Shown piece by piece: positions 14,689 through 23,618 of a DNA stretch of 32,700 nt (position 1 is its first letter; every line of letters starts with the position of its first letter). The notes beneath the pieces were generated by a model. That model worked only from the letters and a program-made list of their open reading frames with translations, was not told the DNA's origin and ran no database searches. Source of the stretch: an uncultured Rhodospirillaceae bacterium (lineage in GTDB: Bacteria > Pseudomonadota > Alphaproteobacteria > Rhodospirillales > Magnetospirillaceae). Location: positions 1-32,700 of the forward strand of contig CALABS010000025.1 in assembly GCA_937887565.1 (NCBI GenBank), read 5' to 3'. Position numbers and translations under genes: made by a program.

Positions 14689-17583
14689 CTACTCCAGGCG
14701 GCCGAGCGCCCGGGCCAGGACCAGATACAGCTTGCCGACCTCGGACGAGGTGAAGGTACCGGTCAGCACGTCGGCGTAGTCAGACTGGCGGGCCTGGTTC
14801 AGCAGCGCCTCGAACTCGGACAGGTAGCGGGTGACGTAGTCGCGGAACTCGCCGTCATCCTCGAACTTGTTCTTCATCGCCGCCATCTGGTGCTTGTCCA
14901 GATTCTTCAAGATCTTGCGGACGAAGACGCTCTGGTCGCCGGCATGGAATTCCTTCCACGCCTTCTCGTCCACGTTGGCCGAGAAGATGCGGGCGATGTC
15001 CACCGACAGCGACTGCAGTTTCTCGACGATGAAGGCGGCGTTCTGGAGGAAGTGCTCGACCGAGGCCGAGGCCCGCTTGTCGTCCAGCTGCTGGGCCCGC
15101 ACCTCGGCCAACTTGGACGAGTTGACCAGTTCCTCGGCCTGGCGGGCGAAGGTGGCGGCCAGACTTTCGGCCTGCTGCGCGAGGCGGTCGCCGGTGATGC
15201 CGAGGTCGTTGGACTTCTGGCGGATCATCTCGAACGAGCCTTCCAGCTTGGCGCCGGTGCGATCGGTGGATTCCTGGAGCTCCTGGGCCTGGCGGCGCAG
15301 GCTGTCGCCGGCGGCGCGGACCTGGGCGGTGATGCGCTCCGACGAATTGGTCAACTCGCGGATGCCGGCGCGCAGCATGTCGCCGGCGGCGGTGACCTGG
15401 GCGGCGGTCTTGTTGGAGGTCTCCTCGAAGTCGCGGCTGATGGTCCTGAGCGCGTCGCCGGCCGTCTGCGAATGGTGGAACACCCGCTGCGCGGCCTCGC
15501 CCAACTCGACGGCGTGCTTCTGGATCGCCTGGCCGAAGGTGTTGAGCATCTCGGAGGAATCGTCGGCCACCCGCTGGAGCGCCGCCGACTGCCCGCCGAG
15601 GGTCTCGCCGACGGTGCCGACACTGGCCTGGGCCTGATCGGCGGAGGCGATCACCTGCTCGGTCTGGCGGCGCAGGCCGTCGGTGGTGACGCGGATACGG
15701 CTGGAGACCTGCTCGGTGACGGTGGCCAGCTGCTCGCACCGCTTGTCCAGCATCTCCGCCACCGAGGCGGTCTCGTCGATGGCCTTGGTGGCGGCGACGC
15801 CGACCTCGGAGGTGCGATGACGCAGCCCCTCGCCCACCGCCTCCAGTTCGACGCCGACGCGGCTGGACATGGCGATCAGGTCGTTGGTGTTCTGGCGCAG
15901 GGTGTCGGCGATGGTCTTGACCTTGGCCATGACCTGGTCCGAGGTCGAGATCAGGTGCCGCGACTGCTGGTTCAGCGACGCCTCGGACAGACGCGACTGG
16001 GTCGACACCACGTTGGCGGCATCGGCCAGCTCGTCGGCCTGCTTGCGCAGCGTCTGGCGGATGGCCTCGGCCTGGCCGGCGGCCTTCTCGGCCCCCTTGC
16101 CCAGATCCTCGATGTGCAGGCGCAGGGTTTCGGAAACCTCGCGGGCACGGACCTGCATCTGATCCGAGGAGGCGGACAGGTTGCGGGTCTGGGCCTGGAA
16201 GGCTTCGGCCACCTCGCGGATGCGCCCCACCGCCCGCTCGACGGCCGCGTCCACCTCCTCGCGGCGCTGGGTGAAGACCTCGCCCACGGCGCCCAACTGG
16301 GCCGAGGCGTCGTCGGCGGTGGTCCGAAGCTGGTCGGCGTGGCGGCCGATGACCTCTTCCATCTCGCGGAAACGGGACATCGCCTGGTCGGACGCGGAGG
16401 ACAGCTCGCGCGACTGCACCGACAGCGCCTCCTCGACGATCTTGATCCGCGACAGCACGCGGTCGGTGATCTGGTCAAGGCTGGCCGCCTGCTGCTGCAG
16501 CGAGGCGCTGATGCGGCCGGTCTGATCGCCCAGCCGCTCGGCGGCTTGATCGAGATCGGCGTTCTGGCGGGTGAACAGGCCCTCGATCGCCTCGACCCGC
16601 TGCGACAGCGTGGTGGCCACCGTCTCGGTCCGGGTGGCGGCCGCTTCGGCGGCGCCGGCCATGGCGACGGCCTGCTCGCTGAACAACTGGGCCACGTGCT
16701 CGGCGCGCTCGACGGCGCCGCGCGACACCGTATCCAGCTCGTGGGCATGGCGGGCGATCTGGCCCGACAGGGATTCGGCGCGCGACGCGGCGCGAACCGA
16801 GGTCTCCTCGATGGTGCCGACATGCTGCTGCATGGCCTCGCCGAACTCGCGCACCCGGGCGGCGGCGTTGTCGGTGACGGTGTTGAGATCCTGGGTCTGC
16901 AGGCGCAGCAGGTGCTCGACCTCGCGGGCACGGGCGGTGGCGCTGTCGGCCGCCTGGGTCAGGCGGTCGACCTCGCCGCGCAACGCCTCGACCGCGGCCT
17001 TGGCGTCGCCGTTGATGCGGCCGACCACCGACGACATGGCGTCGATCTGCGCGGCCAGGGCGGCGCGCACGGATTCGCCCTCGGCGACGGCGCGCGCCGA
17101 GGCCTGGGTCAGGTGGGTCGCCTGCGCCTTCAACGAGTCGGCCACGGCCTTGACCCGCGTCTCGGCGCCGTCGGAGGGATAGGTCAGCTGCGACAGGTGA
17201 TGCCCCAGTTCGTCGGCGATCCCCCGCATGTTCCGGCCACGGTCCATCCACGCCAGGATCAGCCACAGGAACGCCACCGGCATCAATGCCGCGCCGACGA
17301 TTCCTCCCAGTTCCTGGGGCTGCATGTAGGTCAGGTTGCCCCAGCCGATATTGGCGTCGAAATACGAGGCGCAGTAACCGAGCCAGCCCAGCGTGACCAG
17401 CCCCGCCACCGAGTGCAGCAGCCGGCCCGACCCGCCCCTGCGGCGCGGGCGGCCGAAATCGGCGGACGTCATCCGGGGGACAATCGGCGTGAGGGCCGCC
17501 TTTTCGGCTTCAGCGTCCGGAATGGGGGTTACCCCGTCCGCCTGCTCGTCGACTCCGCCTCGCGTGATCGTCGTGTCGCCCAT
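14689..17583 (-). CDS. Membrane-anchored coiled-coil protein of 28 x 25-residue repeats
   Basis: No named family is recognised; it would probably be annotated as apolipoprotein-like. The 964 residues divide into a basic cytoplasmic N-terminus (1-53), two hydrophobic segments (about 54-75 and 93-112), a helical rod at 126-836 and a C-terminal domain at 837-964. The rod is an unbroken tandem array of 25-residue units: eight units, an 11-residue insertion (326-336), then twenty more. Each unit starts with L/I/F, has Q or H at position 4, L/V/I at 8, often D at 13, R/K at 18, V at 22 and often E at 24. The C-terminal domain (FLQNAAFIVEKLQSLSVDIARIF, then FHAGDQSVFVRKILKN) looks globular and helical. 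Topology suggests a long rod in the cytoplasm, possibly scaffolding or spacing. Flanked by convergent and same-strand genes, with no operon evident. Confidence 0.88.
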   Translation of the reverse strand: MGDTTITRGGVDEQADGVTPIPDAEAEKAALTPIVPRMTSADFGRPRRRGGSGRLLHSVAGLVTLGWLGYCASYFDANIGWGNLTYMQPQELGGIVGAALMPVAFLWLILAWMDRGRNMRGIADELGHHLSQLTYPSDGAETRVKAVADSLKAQATHLTQASARAVAEGESVRAALAAQIDAMSSVVGRINGDAKAAVEALRGEVDRLTQAADSATARAREVEHLLRLQTQDLNTVTDNAAARVREFGEAMQQHVGTIEETSVRAASRAESLSGQIARHAHELDTVSRGAVERAEHVAQLFSEQAVAMAGAAEAAATRTETVATTLSQRVEAIEGLFTRQNADLDQAAERLGDQTGRISASLQQQAASLDQITDRVLSRIKIVEEALSVQSRELSSASDQAMSRFREMEEVIGRHADQLRTTADDASAQLGAVGEVFTQRREEVDAAVERAVGRIREVAEAFQAQTRNLSASSDQMQVRAREVSETLRLHIEDLGKGAEKAAGQAEAIRQTLRKQADELADAANVVSTQSRLSEASLNQQSRHLISTSDQVMAKVKTIADTLRQNTNDLIAMSSRVGVELEAVGEGLRHRTSEVGVAATKAIDETASVAEMLDKRCEQLATVTEQVSSRIRVTTDGLRRQTEQVIASADQAQASVGTVGETLGGQSAALQRVADDSSEMLNTFGQAIQKHAVELGEAAQRVFHHSQTAGDALRTISRDFEETSNKTAAQVTAAGDMLRAGIRELTNSSERITAQVRAAGDSLRRQAQELQESTDRTGAKLEGSFEMIRQKSNDLGITGDRLAQQAESLAATFARQAEELVNSSKLAEVRAQQLDDKRASASVEHFLQNAAFIVEKLQSLSVDIARIFSANVDEKAWKEFHAGDQSVFVRKILKNLDKHQMAAMKNKFEDDGEFRDYVTRYLSEFEALLNQARQSDYADVLTGTFTSSEVGKLYLVLARALGRLE
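15076..17208 (-). repeat. Coding tandem repeat, 28 units of 75 bp with one 33-bp insert
   Basis: These bases encode residues 126-836 of the coiled-coil protein. Counting the translation by hand gives exactly 8 x 25 + 11 + 20 x 25 residues, and the arithmetic closes on the full 964 residues. The nucleotide copies are diverged, so the periodicity is clear only at protein level. The 33-bp insert is at 16576-16608. Confidence 0.85.
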
Positions 17584-17815
17584 GACCGCCCCGTATCCTT
17601 CTGATAAGCCTCGCCCGTTCGGGTCACGTCCGCCCGTGGCGCCCGTGCCCCCCTTTTGGGACTCCCATTCCGTTCAACCGCCGCTCCAGCCCCCAACCGG
17701 CGCGGCCGCCCTGGCCGAAAGTCCTGCGCAGGATGCCCCCTTCGGGGAGAAAAATCAATCGTTTGGAGCCCGACGATTATGCGCCGCCAGATGTAGCTTT
17801 CGCACCACTTTGCGC

Positions 17816-19777
17816 TCACGCCGCCGCCGTCCGGGATCGTTCCGGCGGGAAGCGGACGGTGACCACGGTGCCTTGGCCGGGCATGCTGTGAAGGTCGAGG
17901 GAGCCGCCGTGCATTTCCATCAGCCGGCGCGACAGCGGCAGGCCGAGCCCCAGCCCCTCGTGCCGGCGCGACAGCCCCGAATCCACCTGGCCGAAGGACG
18001 CCAGGGCCTTGGCATGATGGCGCGGATCGATGCCGACGCCGGTGTCGCTCACCGAGATGCAGATGCCGCCCAGGGGATCGCACCACGCCTTGAGGGTGAT
18101 CCGGCCGTCCAGCGGCGTGAATTTCACCGCGTTGGCGAGCAGGTTGAGCAACACCTGCTTGACGCGGCGCTCGTCGCCGAACAGGGCCGGCAGGTCGGCG
18201 GCGATTTCGACGGCGAGTGCGACGCCGGCATTGGCGGCGCGGTCGCGCACCATGGTCACTGCCGCCTCGGCCAAGCGCGCCACCGCCAGCGGCTCCTCGC
18301 TCAAGGTCTCGCGCCCGACCTCGACCTTGGCGATGTCGAGGACGTCGTTGATGAGCGCGGTGAGGTGGCGCCCCGAATCGAGGATGTGGCGACAGTATTC
18401 ACGATAGCGATCGTTGGCGATCGGCCCGAACACCTCGGCGGCCATGGTCTCCGAGAAGCCGATGATGGCGTTGAGCGGGGTGCGCAGCTCGTGGCTCATG
18501 GCCGCCATGAACTCGGTCTTGGCCCGGTTCGCCAGTTCCGCCGCCTCCTTGGCATTGGCCAGCGCCAGCGCGGCCAGATGCCGTTCGGTGATGTCGTGGT
18601 TCCAGGCCACCAGACAGGACCGGCCATCAAACAGGGTGGGCGCCCAGGTGACCGTGCTCCATTGCCGCGTTCCGTCGGCGCGCACGCATTCCAACTCGGT
18701 GGTGGTTGCGTTGCCGCTGACCAGGGCGGCGATCGCGCACCGGTCGCGCAGGCCGGGATCGGCGTAGAAGGCGCGCTCGTCGAGGTCCTGGTGGCCATCC
18801 AGGCCCAGCATCTCGGCCTGGCGGGAGTTGCAGTAGAGCACCCGTCCATCGGCATCGGTCACCACGATGCCCACCGGCGAGGATTCGAACAGCGCGCGCA
18901 GGCGCTGCTCGGCCTCCACCAGGGTTCCCGCCGCCGCCTCGGCGGCGGCCAGGCGGGTGACCATTTCCTCCTCGCTGTAGACATTGGCGAAGGAGCGGGT
19001 GGTGTTGAAGGCGCGCACGAGGCCATAGGACAGGATGAGGAAGCCGGCCGCGAAGATGCCGTGGGCGAGCCACCACAGATGCGTCCACGCCGACGCCACC
19101 AGGAACGCCGCCGAGGATTGGGCGAAGGCCAGCAACGCCACCTGCTGAAGCTGCATCAGCATGGAACGCAGCTTCCGCTGGCGGATGACCGCGACGCCCG
19201 CCAGGCACAGGGCGATGGCGGGTCCCTCCATCATCAGGCGGGTCGTGAACTCCCCCGCCAGCGGCGAATACGCCAACGCCGCCACGGCGACGTCGACCGC
19301 CCCCATGGCGGCGACCCAGGGCAGCCACGAACCGGCGGCGCGGCGGCGATCGGGCGGGTCCGCCGGGGCGCCATGGCGCAACAGGGCCTCCAGGATGAAC
19401 GCCGCCATCACCAGCCGCGAGGCCGGACCATAGAGAATGAACAGCCAGAGACTGGCGTCGGCGGCCGGGGTCAGAATGCCGTGCGGGGCATAGACCAGCG
19501 CGAATCCGAGGAAGGCCAGGGCAACGAAACGCAACGAGGGCTCGCCGCTCTCGACATAGCAGCGGAACGCCACCCATGCCGCGAACAGCGACAGCAGGAT
19601 CGACAGCGTTATTGCGATTTCGTGAAATTCGTGGTCGTGGAAGACCAGCGGCGGCGTCTGGAAGACGTACAGATAGGCCACCGCCAGCGACGGCAACAGG
19701 ACGATGCCCGTCTCCAGCAAAGTCTGGTAGGCCGTGGTGATCCAGGGGAAACGCCTGCCCGGCGGGCTGTCCCGCAT
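17816..19777 (-). CDS. Membrane PAS sensor histidine kinase
   Basis: A two-component sensor of 653 residues. The first 255 residues contain about seven hydrophobic helices, with His-rich FHDHEFHE at 46-53 facing one side of the membrane, an integral membrane sensor region of MASE-like type. A PAS domain spans about 290-400 and ends NHDITERH. The dimerisation/phosphoacceptor helix has FMAAMSHELRTPLNAIIGFSE with His429. The ATPase domain carries the N box (LLNLLANAVKFTP), G1 (SDTGVGIDP) and G2 (GLGLGLPLSRRL). ATG 19777 is preferred because a purine-rich GGAGAGGGG precedes it and the upstream extension is not membrane-like. No response regulator lies next to it. It is divergent from the DUF155 gene across a 117-bp region with competing hairpins. 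Confidence 0.9.
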   Translation of the reverse strand: MRDSPPGRRFPWITTAYQTLLETGIVLLPSLAVAYLYVFQTPPLVFHDHEFHEIAITLSILLSLFAAWVAFRCYVESGEPSLRFVALAFLGFALVYAPHGILTPAADASLWLFILYGPASRLVMAAFILEALLRHGAPADPPDRRRAAGSWLPWVAAMGAVDVAVAALAYSPLAGEFTTRLMMEGPAIALCLAGVAVIRQRKLRSMLMQLQQVALLAFAQSSAAFLVASAWTHLWWLAHGIFAAGFLILSYGLVRAFNTTRSFANVYSEEEMVTRLAAAEAAAGTLVEAEQRLRALFESSPVGIVVTDADGRVLYCNSRQAEMLGLDGHQDLDERAFYADPGLRDRCAIAALVSGNATTTELECVRADGTRQWSTVTWAPTLFDGRSCLVAWNHDITERHLAALALANAKEAAELANRAKTEFMAAMSHELRTPLNAIIGFSETMAAEVFGPIANDRYREYCRHILDSGRHLTALINDVLDIAKVEVGRETLSEEPLAVARLAEAAVTMVRDRAANAGVALAVEIAADLPALFGDERRVKQVLLNLLANAVKFTPLDGRITLKAWCDPLGGICISVSDTGVGIDPRHHAKALASFGQVDSGLSRRHEGLGLGLPLSRRLMEMHGGSLDLHSMPGQGTVVTVRFPPERSRTAAA

Positions 19778-19819
19778 GCCCCTCTCCGTCCGGCTGATTT
19801 GTGACGGTAGCCGCCTAGA

Positions 19820-19872
19820 CCTTCGAATAACAAGCCAAACGAAGGCCATAGTGGGGCTTGATTTGGCCTTCG
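19820..19872. promoter_or_regulatory. Three-part inverted repeat, competing hairpins
   Basis: CCTTCG (19820-19825), CGAAGGCCA (19840-19848) and TGGCCTTCG (19864-19872) lie in the divergent region between the kinase and DUF155 genes. The middle element can pair with either neighbour: 6 bp with a 14-nt loop, or 9 bp with a 15-nt loop. This could be a set of operator half-sites or an alternative-folding leader. Confidence 0.5.
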
Positions 19873-19894
19873 CTCCGGGCGACCATCCGGTGCC

Positions 19895-20716
19895 ATGACG
19901 TCCGACCAAACCAACCAGACACTTTCAACCGACCTCACCGGCCGCCGGTCGCTGACGGTTCGCGCCCTGCTGCTGGGCGAACGCCTCGACACCCGCCGTT
20001 TCGAGCAGAAGCAGGCCCTGGCCACCACGCCGCTCACCATCCGCTGCGGCCGCAAGGGCACGGCCGTGCTGCTGCGCTATGGGGTCTGCGCCTTCTTCGA
20101 CGTCACCGCCGAGGAGGAGGCCCACTTCCTCGCCGACCTGACCCGCCTGGTCAGCGAGGCGTTGCCCGAGCCGGTTCGCGAGGAGACCCATATCGACGTG
20201 GTGCCGGGATCGACCGAGCATGTGGACCCCGATGGGACCATCGTGCTGGCCGAGCTGACCCCCGAGCGGATGCAGATCGTCGCCGACGTCCTGGCCAAGG
20301 ACGTCATGCTGGAACACTACGAGATCAAGATCGCCAAGGTGTTCGACTCGGTGGAACCCCTGGCGGCGCGCCTGAAGACCAGCGGGTTCCGGGACTATCC
20401 CGCCAAGACCCTGCTGTCGCAGATCGGCGACGTGCTGCTGACCCAGCACCGCATGGTGGGGCGCGCCGAGGTGCTCGAGAAGCCCGAGGTGCTGTGGAAC
20501 CTGCCGGAGCTGGAGGGGCTGTTCGGCCGCCTGGAGCGGGAATACGAGATCCGCGAGCGCTCACGCGCCCTGGAGCGCAAGCTGGAGGTGGTCAGCGACA
20601 CCGCCGAGACCCTGCTCGATCTGGTCCATACCCGCCGCTCGCTGCGGGTGGAGTGGTACATCGTGCTGCTGATCGTCTTCGAAATCCTGCTGAGCCTTTA
20701 CGAAAAGCTGTTCTGA
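19895..20716 (+). CDS. DUF155 (RMND1/Sif2-Sif3-like) protein
   Basis: A 273-residue protein of the DUF155 family, whose eukaryotic members (RMND1, Mrx10) are tail-anchored mitochondrial proteins needed for mitochondrial translation; the bacterial role is unknown. Family marks are TVRALLLGERLDTRRF near the N-terminus, the LRYGVCAFFDVTAEEEAHFL segment, the YEIKIAKVFDSVEPLAARLKTSG helix, the charged LEREYEIRERSRALERKLEVVSDTAETLLDLVHTRRS coiled region, and a C-terminal membrane anchor (WYIVLLIVFEILLSLYEKLF). All expected blocks are present and the length is normal. It is convergent with norD, 26 bp away, and divergent from the histidine kinase. Confidence 0.87.
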   Translation: MTSDQTNQTLSTDLTGRRSLTVRALLLGERLDTRRFEQKQALATTPLTIRCGRKGTAVLLRYGVCAFFDVTAEEEAHFLADLTRLVSEALPEPVREETHIDVVPGSTEHVDPDGTIVLAELTPERMQIVADVLAKDVMLEHYEIKIAKVFDSVEPLAARLKTSGFRDYPAKTLLSQIGDVLLTQHRMVGRAEVLEKPEVLWNLPELEGLFGRLEREYEIRERSRALERKLEVVSDTAETLLDLVHTRRSLRVEWYIVLLIVFEILLSLYEKLF

Positions 20717-20742
20717 CCGGCGGGCGACCGCGCCGCCCACCG

Positions 20743-22671
20743 TCACCCCACCAGATGCCGGTAGATCTTCGGCAGCGCCGGGGTGAGCTGGGCCAGGTGG
20801 TGGACGATGGCGAAGGCGCCGCGACCGAACAGGTGGGGAAAGTAGGTCTGGGCCTTCTTGTCGATGGTCACCCCGAACACCGCCATGCCCTTGGCGCGGG
20901 CCTCGGCCACCGCCTTGCGGGTGTCCTCGATGCCGTAGCGCCCTTCGTAGTGATCCACGTCGTTGGGCTTGCCGTCGGTGATGACCAGCAGCAGCTTGTG
21001 GCGGTTGGGCCGCTCCTCCAGTTGGGCGGCGGTGTGCCGCAGGGCGGCGCCGATGCGGGTGTAGTAGCCGGGCCTGAGGGCGCCGATGCGGCGAATGACG
21101 GTGGGCCCGAACGGCTCGTCGAAGCCCTTGACGGTCTCTACCTTGACCCAGGCCCGCTTGCGCGAGGTGAAGGCGAAGATGCCGAACGCGTCGCCGCAGG
21201 CCGACAGGCCGTGGGAGAACACGGTCAGCGCCTCCTTCTCCACGTCGAGCACGCGGCGGTTCTCGACCCAGGCGTCGGTGGACAGCGACGAATCGATCAG
21301 CACCGCCACGGCGAGATCACGCTCCATGGGCCGGCGCTGCATGTAGACACGATCCGAACACACCCCCGACGCCACCAGGTCCGAGCGGGCGCGGACCACC
21401 GCCTCGGTGTCCAGTTCGGCCCCATCCATCTGGGCGCGCAGGATCTGGGCCTTGGTGCGCAGGGCCTCGAACTGCCTCTTGACCTGGCGGATGCGGCGCC
21501 TGGCCTCGTCGTCGGGCGCCCAGCTCTCGCCGTCCTCGGGGGCAATGCCGGTCAGCACCGAGCAATGGTCCTTGTGGTAGGCGGCGACCCGGTAGTCCCA
21601 CTCGGGATAGAGGTGGGAGCCGGTCAGCGCCGTGGTGTCGGTGGCCGAGGGCGGCAGGTCGAGGTCGAATTTCAGCTTGGTGGCCGCCTTCTTGCCGTGC
21701 TTGGAGATGGTCATCTTGTCCATCTCGTCGGCGGCCCTCTTGGCCTCCTCCTCGTCGGGGTCGTCGGCGCCGCGGTTGACGTTGACCATGTCGGCGAAGG
21801 CCAGCACCTTCTCGAACCGGTTGAGGATGAGCGGGTCCTTGCGGTCGGCGTTGTCCATGCGCTGGCGCTCGGCATGGCGGCGCTTGTCCTGCTCGTCCTC
21901 GGCGCCCGATTTCCGCTCGCCGTCCTCCTGGTCCTCCTCCTCGGGAGCTTCCTCGGGGGCGCGGTGCAGGGCCTCGCCCCACAGTGGCACCGGCAGGAAC
22001 GGCTTGTAGCCGACGGGGGCGGCCACCGATGGCGGCGGCGCGGCATCGAGGCCGGCGCGATACGGATTCGCCGCCGAGGCCTTTGGGCCGCCCAGCATCT
22101 CCACCACCAGTTCCTCGACCGCCGCCTCGGCGCCCTTGAGGTCGCGGGCCGGACGCATGGACCGCAGCTCGGCGGCCAGTGCCGCATGGCGGCGGGCCAG
22201 GCCGGGGAAATCGCTCAGCACCGCCATGGTGGCCCGCCGCGCCCGCGCCAGGAACGCGAGATCGGCGCGCAGCGGATCGGCCTCGGGGGCGCAAGCGGGT
22301 TCGAGGACGGCGAAATACGCCGCCAGCCAGAAATAGAGGTCGCGATTGCGCTCGGGAGCGGGAAAATGGTCGATGGCATCGGGCAGCGACAGCGACACCT
22401 CGTCGCGGCTGGCCACCGTCATGCGCTCGGCGTCCATGCCGATGCGCTGGCGGAAGCTGAGCCGATGCTCCGAGGTGCGCTGGCCGGCGGCGGCGATCTG
22501 CACGCCGGCGTCGCCGCCCAGCCCCCGGAAGAACACCGCCAGCGGGCCGCGCACGTCGTCGAGGTGGACCGCCGCCTCGGGGAAGCGCGGCCAGCTGACC
22601 TTGTCGCCGACCAGCCGGTGCCAAATCCAGCCGACCCGCTCTTCCAGTTCGAACGCTTCCCAGAGGGACAT
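20743..22671 (-). CDS. norD: Nitric oxide reductase activation protein NorD
   Basis: A VWA-domain maturation factor that works with the AAA+ protein NorQ to insert or activate the non-heme iron of cytochrome bc nitric oxide reductase. The 642-residue protein has a helical N-terminal part, an acidic linker rich in E, D and K (EEAPEEEDQEDGERKSG), and a C-terminal VWA domain with the MIDAS start LIDSSLSTD, the GDAFGIFAFTS strand and LLLVITDGKPND. ATG 22671 follows GAGGAG on the minus strand; the open frame further upstream crosses norQ and is not real. Last gene of norCBQD, separated from norQ by 68 bp that include a REP-like hairpin. Confidence 0.94.
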   Translation of the reverse strand: MSLWEAFELEERVGWIWHRLVGDKVSWPRFPEAAVHLDDVRGPLAVFFRGLGGDAGVQIAAAGQRTSEHRLSFRQRIGMDAERMTVASRDEVSLSLPDAIDHFPAPERNRDLYFWLAAYFAVLEPACAPEADPLRADLAFLARARRATMAVLSDFPGLARRHAALAAELRSMRPARDLKGAEAAVEELVVEMLGGPKASAANPYRAGLDAAPPPSVAAPVGYKPFLPVPLWGEALHRAPEEAPEEEDQEDGERKSGAEDEQDKRRHAERQRMDNADRKDPLILNRFEKVLAFADMVNVNRGADDPDEEEAKRAADEMDKMTISKHGKKAATKLKFDLDLPPSATDTTALTGSHLYPEWDYRVAAYHKDHCSVLTGIAPEDGESWAPDDEARRRIRQVKRQFEALRTKAQILRAQMDGAELDTEAVVRARSDLVASGVCSDRVYMQRRPMERDLAVAVLIDSSLSTDAWVENRRVLDVEKEALTVFSHGLSACGDAFGIFAFTSRKRAWVKVETVKGFDEPFGPTVIRRIGALRPGYYTRIGAALRHTAAQLEERPNRHKLLLVITDGKPNDVDHYEGRYGIEDTRKAVAEARAKGMAVFGVTIDKKAQTYFPHLFGRGAFAIVHHLAQLTPALPKIYRHLVG

Positions 22672-22695
22672 CGGGGACTCCTCACCACCTGAATT

Positions 22696-22724
22696 CGTCA
22701 CCCCCGCGACAGCGGGAAGGACGG
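22696..22724. repeat. REP-like hairpin between norQ and norD
   Basis: CGTCACCCCCGCGACAGCGG begins a 29-bp element whose CCCGC/GCGGG stem and CGTCACCCCCGCG opening match the inner arms of the palindrome at 90-117. It occupies about half of the short norQ-norD gap. In a polycistronic mRNA such a hairpin can stabilise the upstream part or reduce downstream expression. Confidence 0.6.
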
Positions 22725-22739
22725 CGACCTCTTCGAAAG

Positions 22740-23552
22740 TCAGCCGAACACGGCGGCGACCACCTCGTTCAACCCCTTCTTGACGTCGAGGTCGTCGGTC
22801 AGGGGCTCGATCATGGCGCACTGCACCGCCTCGGCCACCTTCATGCCGGCGGCGATCAGGGTGGCGCAGTAGACCAGCAGGCGGGTCGAGACGCCTTCCT
22901 CCAGGTCGTGGCCCTTCATCGCCCGAAGCTTGCGGGCCAGCAGGATCAGCGGCTCGACGCGATCCTCGGCCAGGCCGCTTTCCACCGCCACCACCCGGCG
23001 CTCGATGTCGGCGGGCGGAAAGTCGAACTCGATGGCCACGAAGCGCTGGCGGGTCGAGGGCTTCAATTGCTTGAGGACGTTCTGGTAGCCGGGATTGTAG
23101 GACACCACCAGCATGAAGTCGTCGGGCGCCGCCAGCACCTCGCCGGTGCGGTCGAGCGGCAGGATGCGGCGGTCGTCGGTGAGCGGGTGCAGGACGACGG
23201 TGACGTCCTTGCGGGCCTCGACCACCTCGTCCAGATAGGCGATGCCGCCGGTGCGCACCGCCTGGGTCAGCGGGCCGTCGGTCCACACTGTGTCGCCGCC
23301 CTTGAGCAGGTAGCGTCCCGTCAGGTCGGCGGCGGTGAGGTCGTCGTGGCAGGAAACGGTATGCAGCGGCCGGCCGACGCGGGCGGCCATATGGGCGACG
23401 AAGCGGGTCTTGCCGCAGCCGGTCGGGCCCTTGAGCAGCAGCGGCAGGCGGTGGCGGAAGGCCAGCTCGAACAGCGCGCACTCGTTGCCGACGGGCACGT
23501 AGAACGGCACCTCGCCGGGATGGGGATGGATCGCGGCGGCGGACTTCATCAT
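22740..23552 (-). CDS. norQ: Nitric oxide reductase accessory AAA+ ATPase NorQ
   Basis: MoxR-type AAA+ ATPase that partners the VWA protein NorD to mature NorCB. The 270-residue product has Walker A GPTGCGKT at 42-49, Walker B IAYLDE at 104-109, sensor-1 VVSYNPGYQ and an arginine-rich region STRQRF. Length fits the family. ATG 23552 is preferred, with GGAG eight bases upstream; a GTG nine bases earlier would sit directly against that site. The gene follows a strong terminator-like hairpin downstream of norB, so it is probably expressed at a lower level than norCB or from readthrough. Confidence 0.94.
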   Translation of the reverse strand: MMKSAAAIHPHPGEVPFYVPVGNECALFELAFRHRLPLLLKGPTGCGKTRFVAHMAARVGRPLHTVSCHDDLTAADLTGRYLLKGGDTVWTDGPLTQAVRTGGIAYLDEVVEARKDVTVVLHPLTDDRRILPLDRTGEVLAAPDDFMLVVSYNPGYQNVLKQLKPSTRQRFVAIEFDFPPADIERRVVAVESGLAEDRVEPLILLARKLRAMKGHDLEEGVSTRLLVYCATLIAAGMKVAEAVQCAMIEPLTDDLDVKKGLNEVVAAVFG

Positions 23553-23575
23553 TGGACGCACTCCAGGGCACGGAG

Positions 23576-23609
23576 AAAAAAAGGGGGGCGGCCCTTACGG
23601 ACCACCCCC
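23576..23609 (-). terminator. Strong intrinsic terminator between norB and norQ
   Basis: On the minus strand, GGGGGTGGTCC pairs with GGGCCGCCCCC (11 bp, two G-U pairs) around a GTAA tetraloop, and a run of seven T follows after one extra C. It begins ten bases after the norB stop. This is the best rho-independent terminator in the window. Confidence 0.85.
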
Positions 23610-23618
23610 ACGCACACT

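Noticed and set aside
14890..17604. Long plus-strand ORF opposite the coiled-coil gene
   Set aside because: It has an apparent repeat pattern only because it is antisense to the 25-residue repeats; the minus-strand gene has membrane segments and a proper start.
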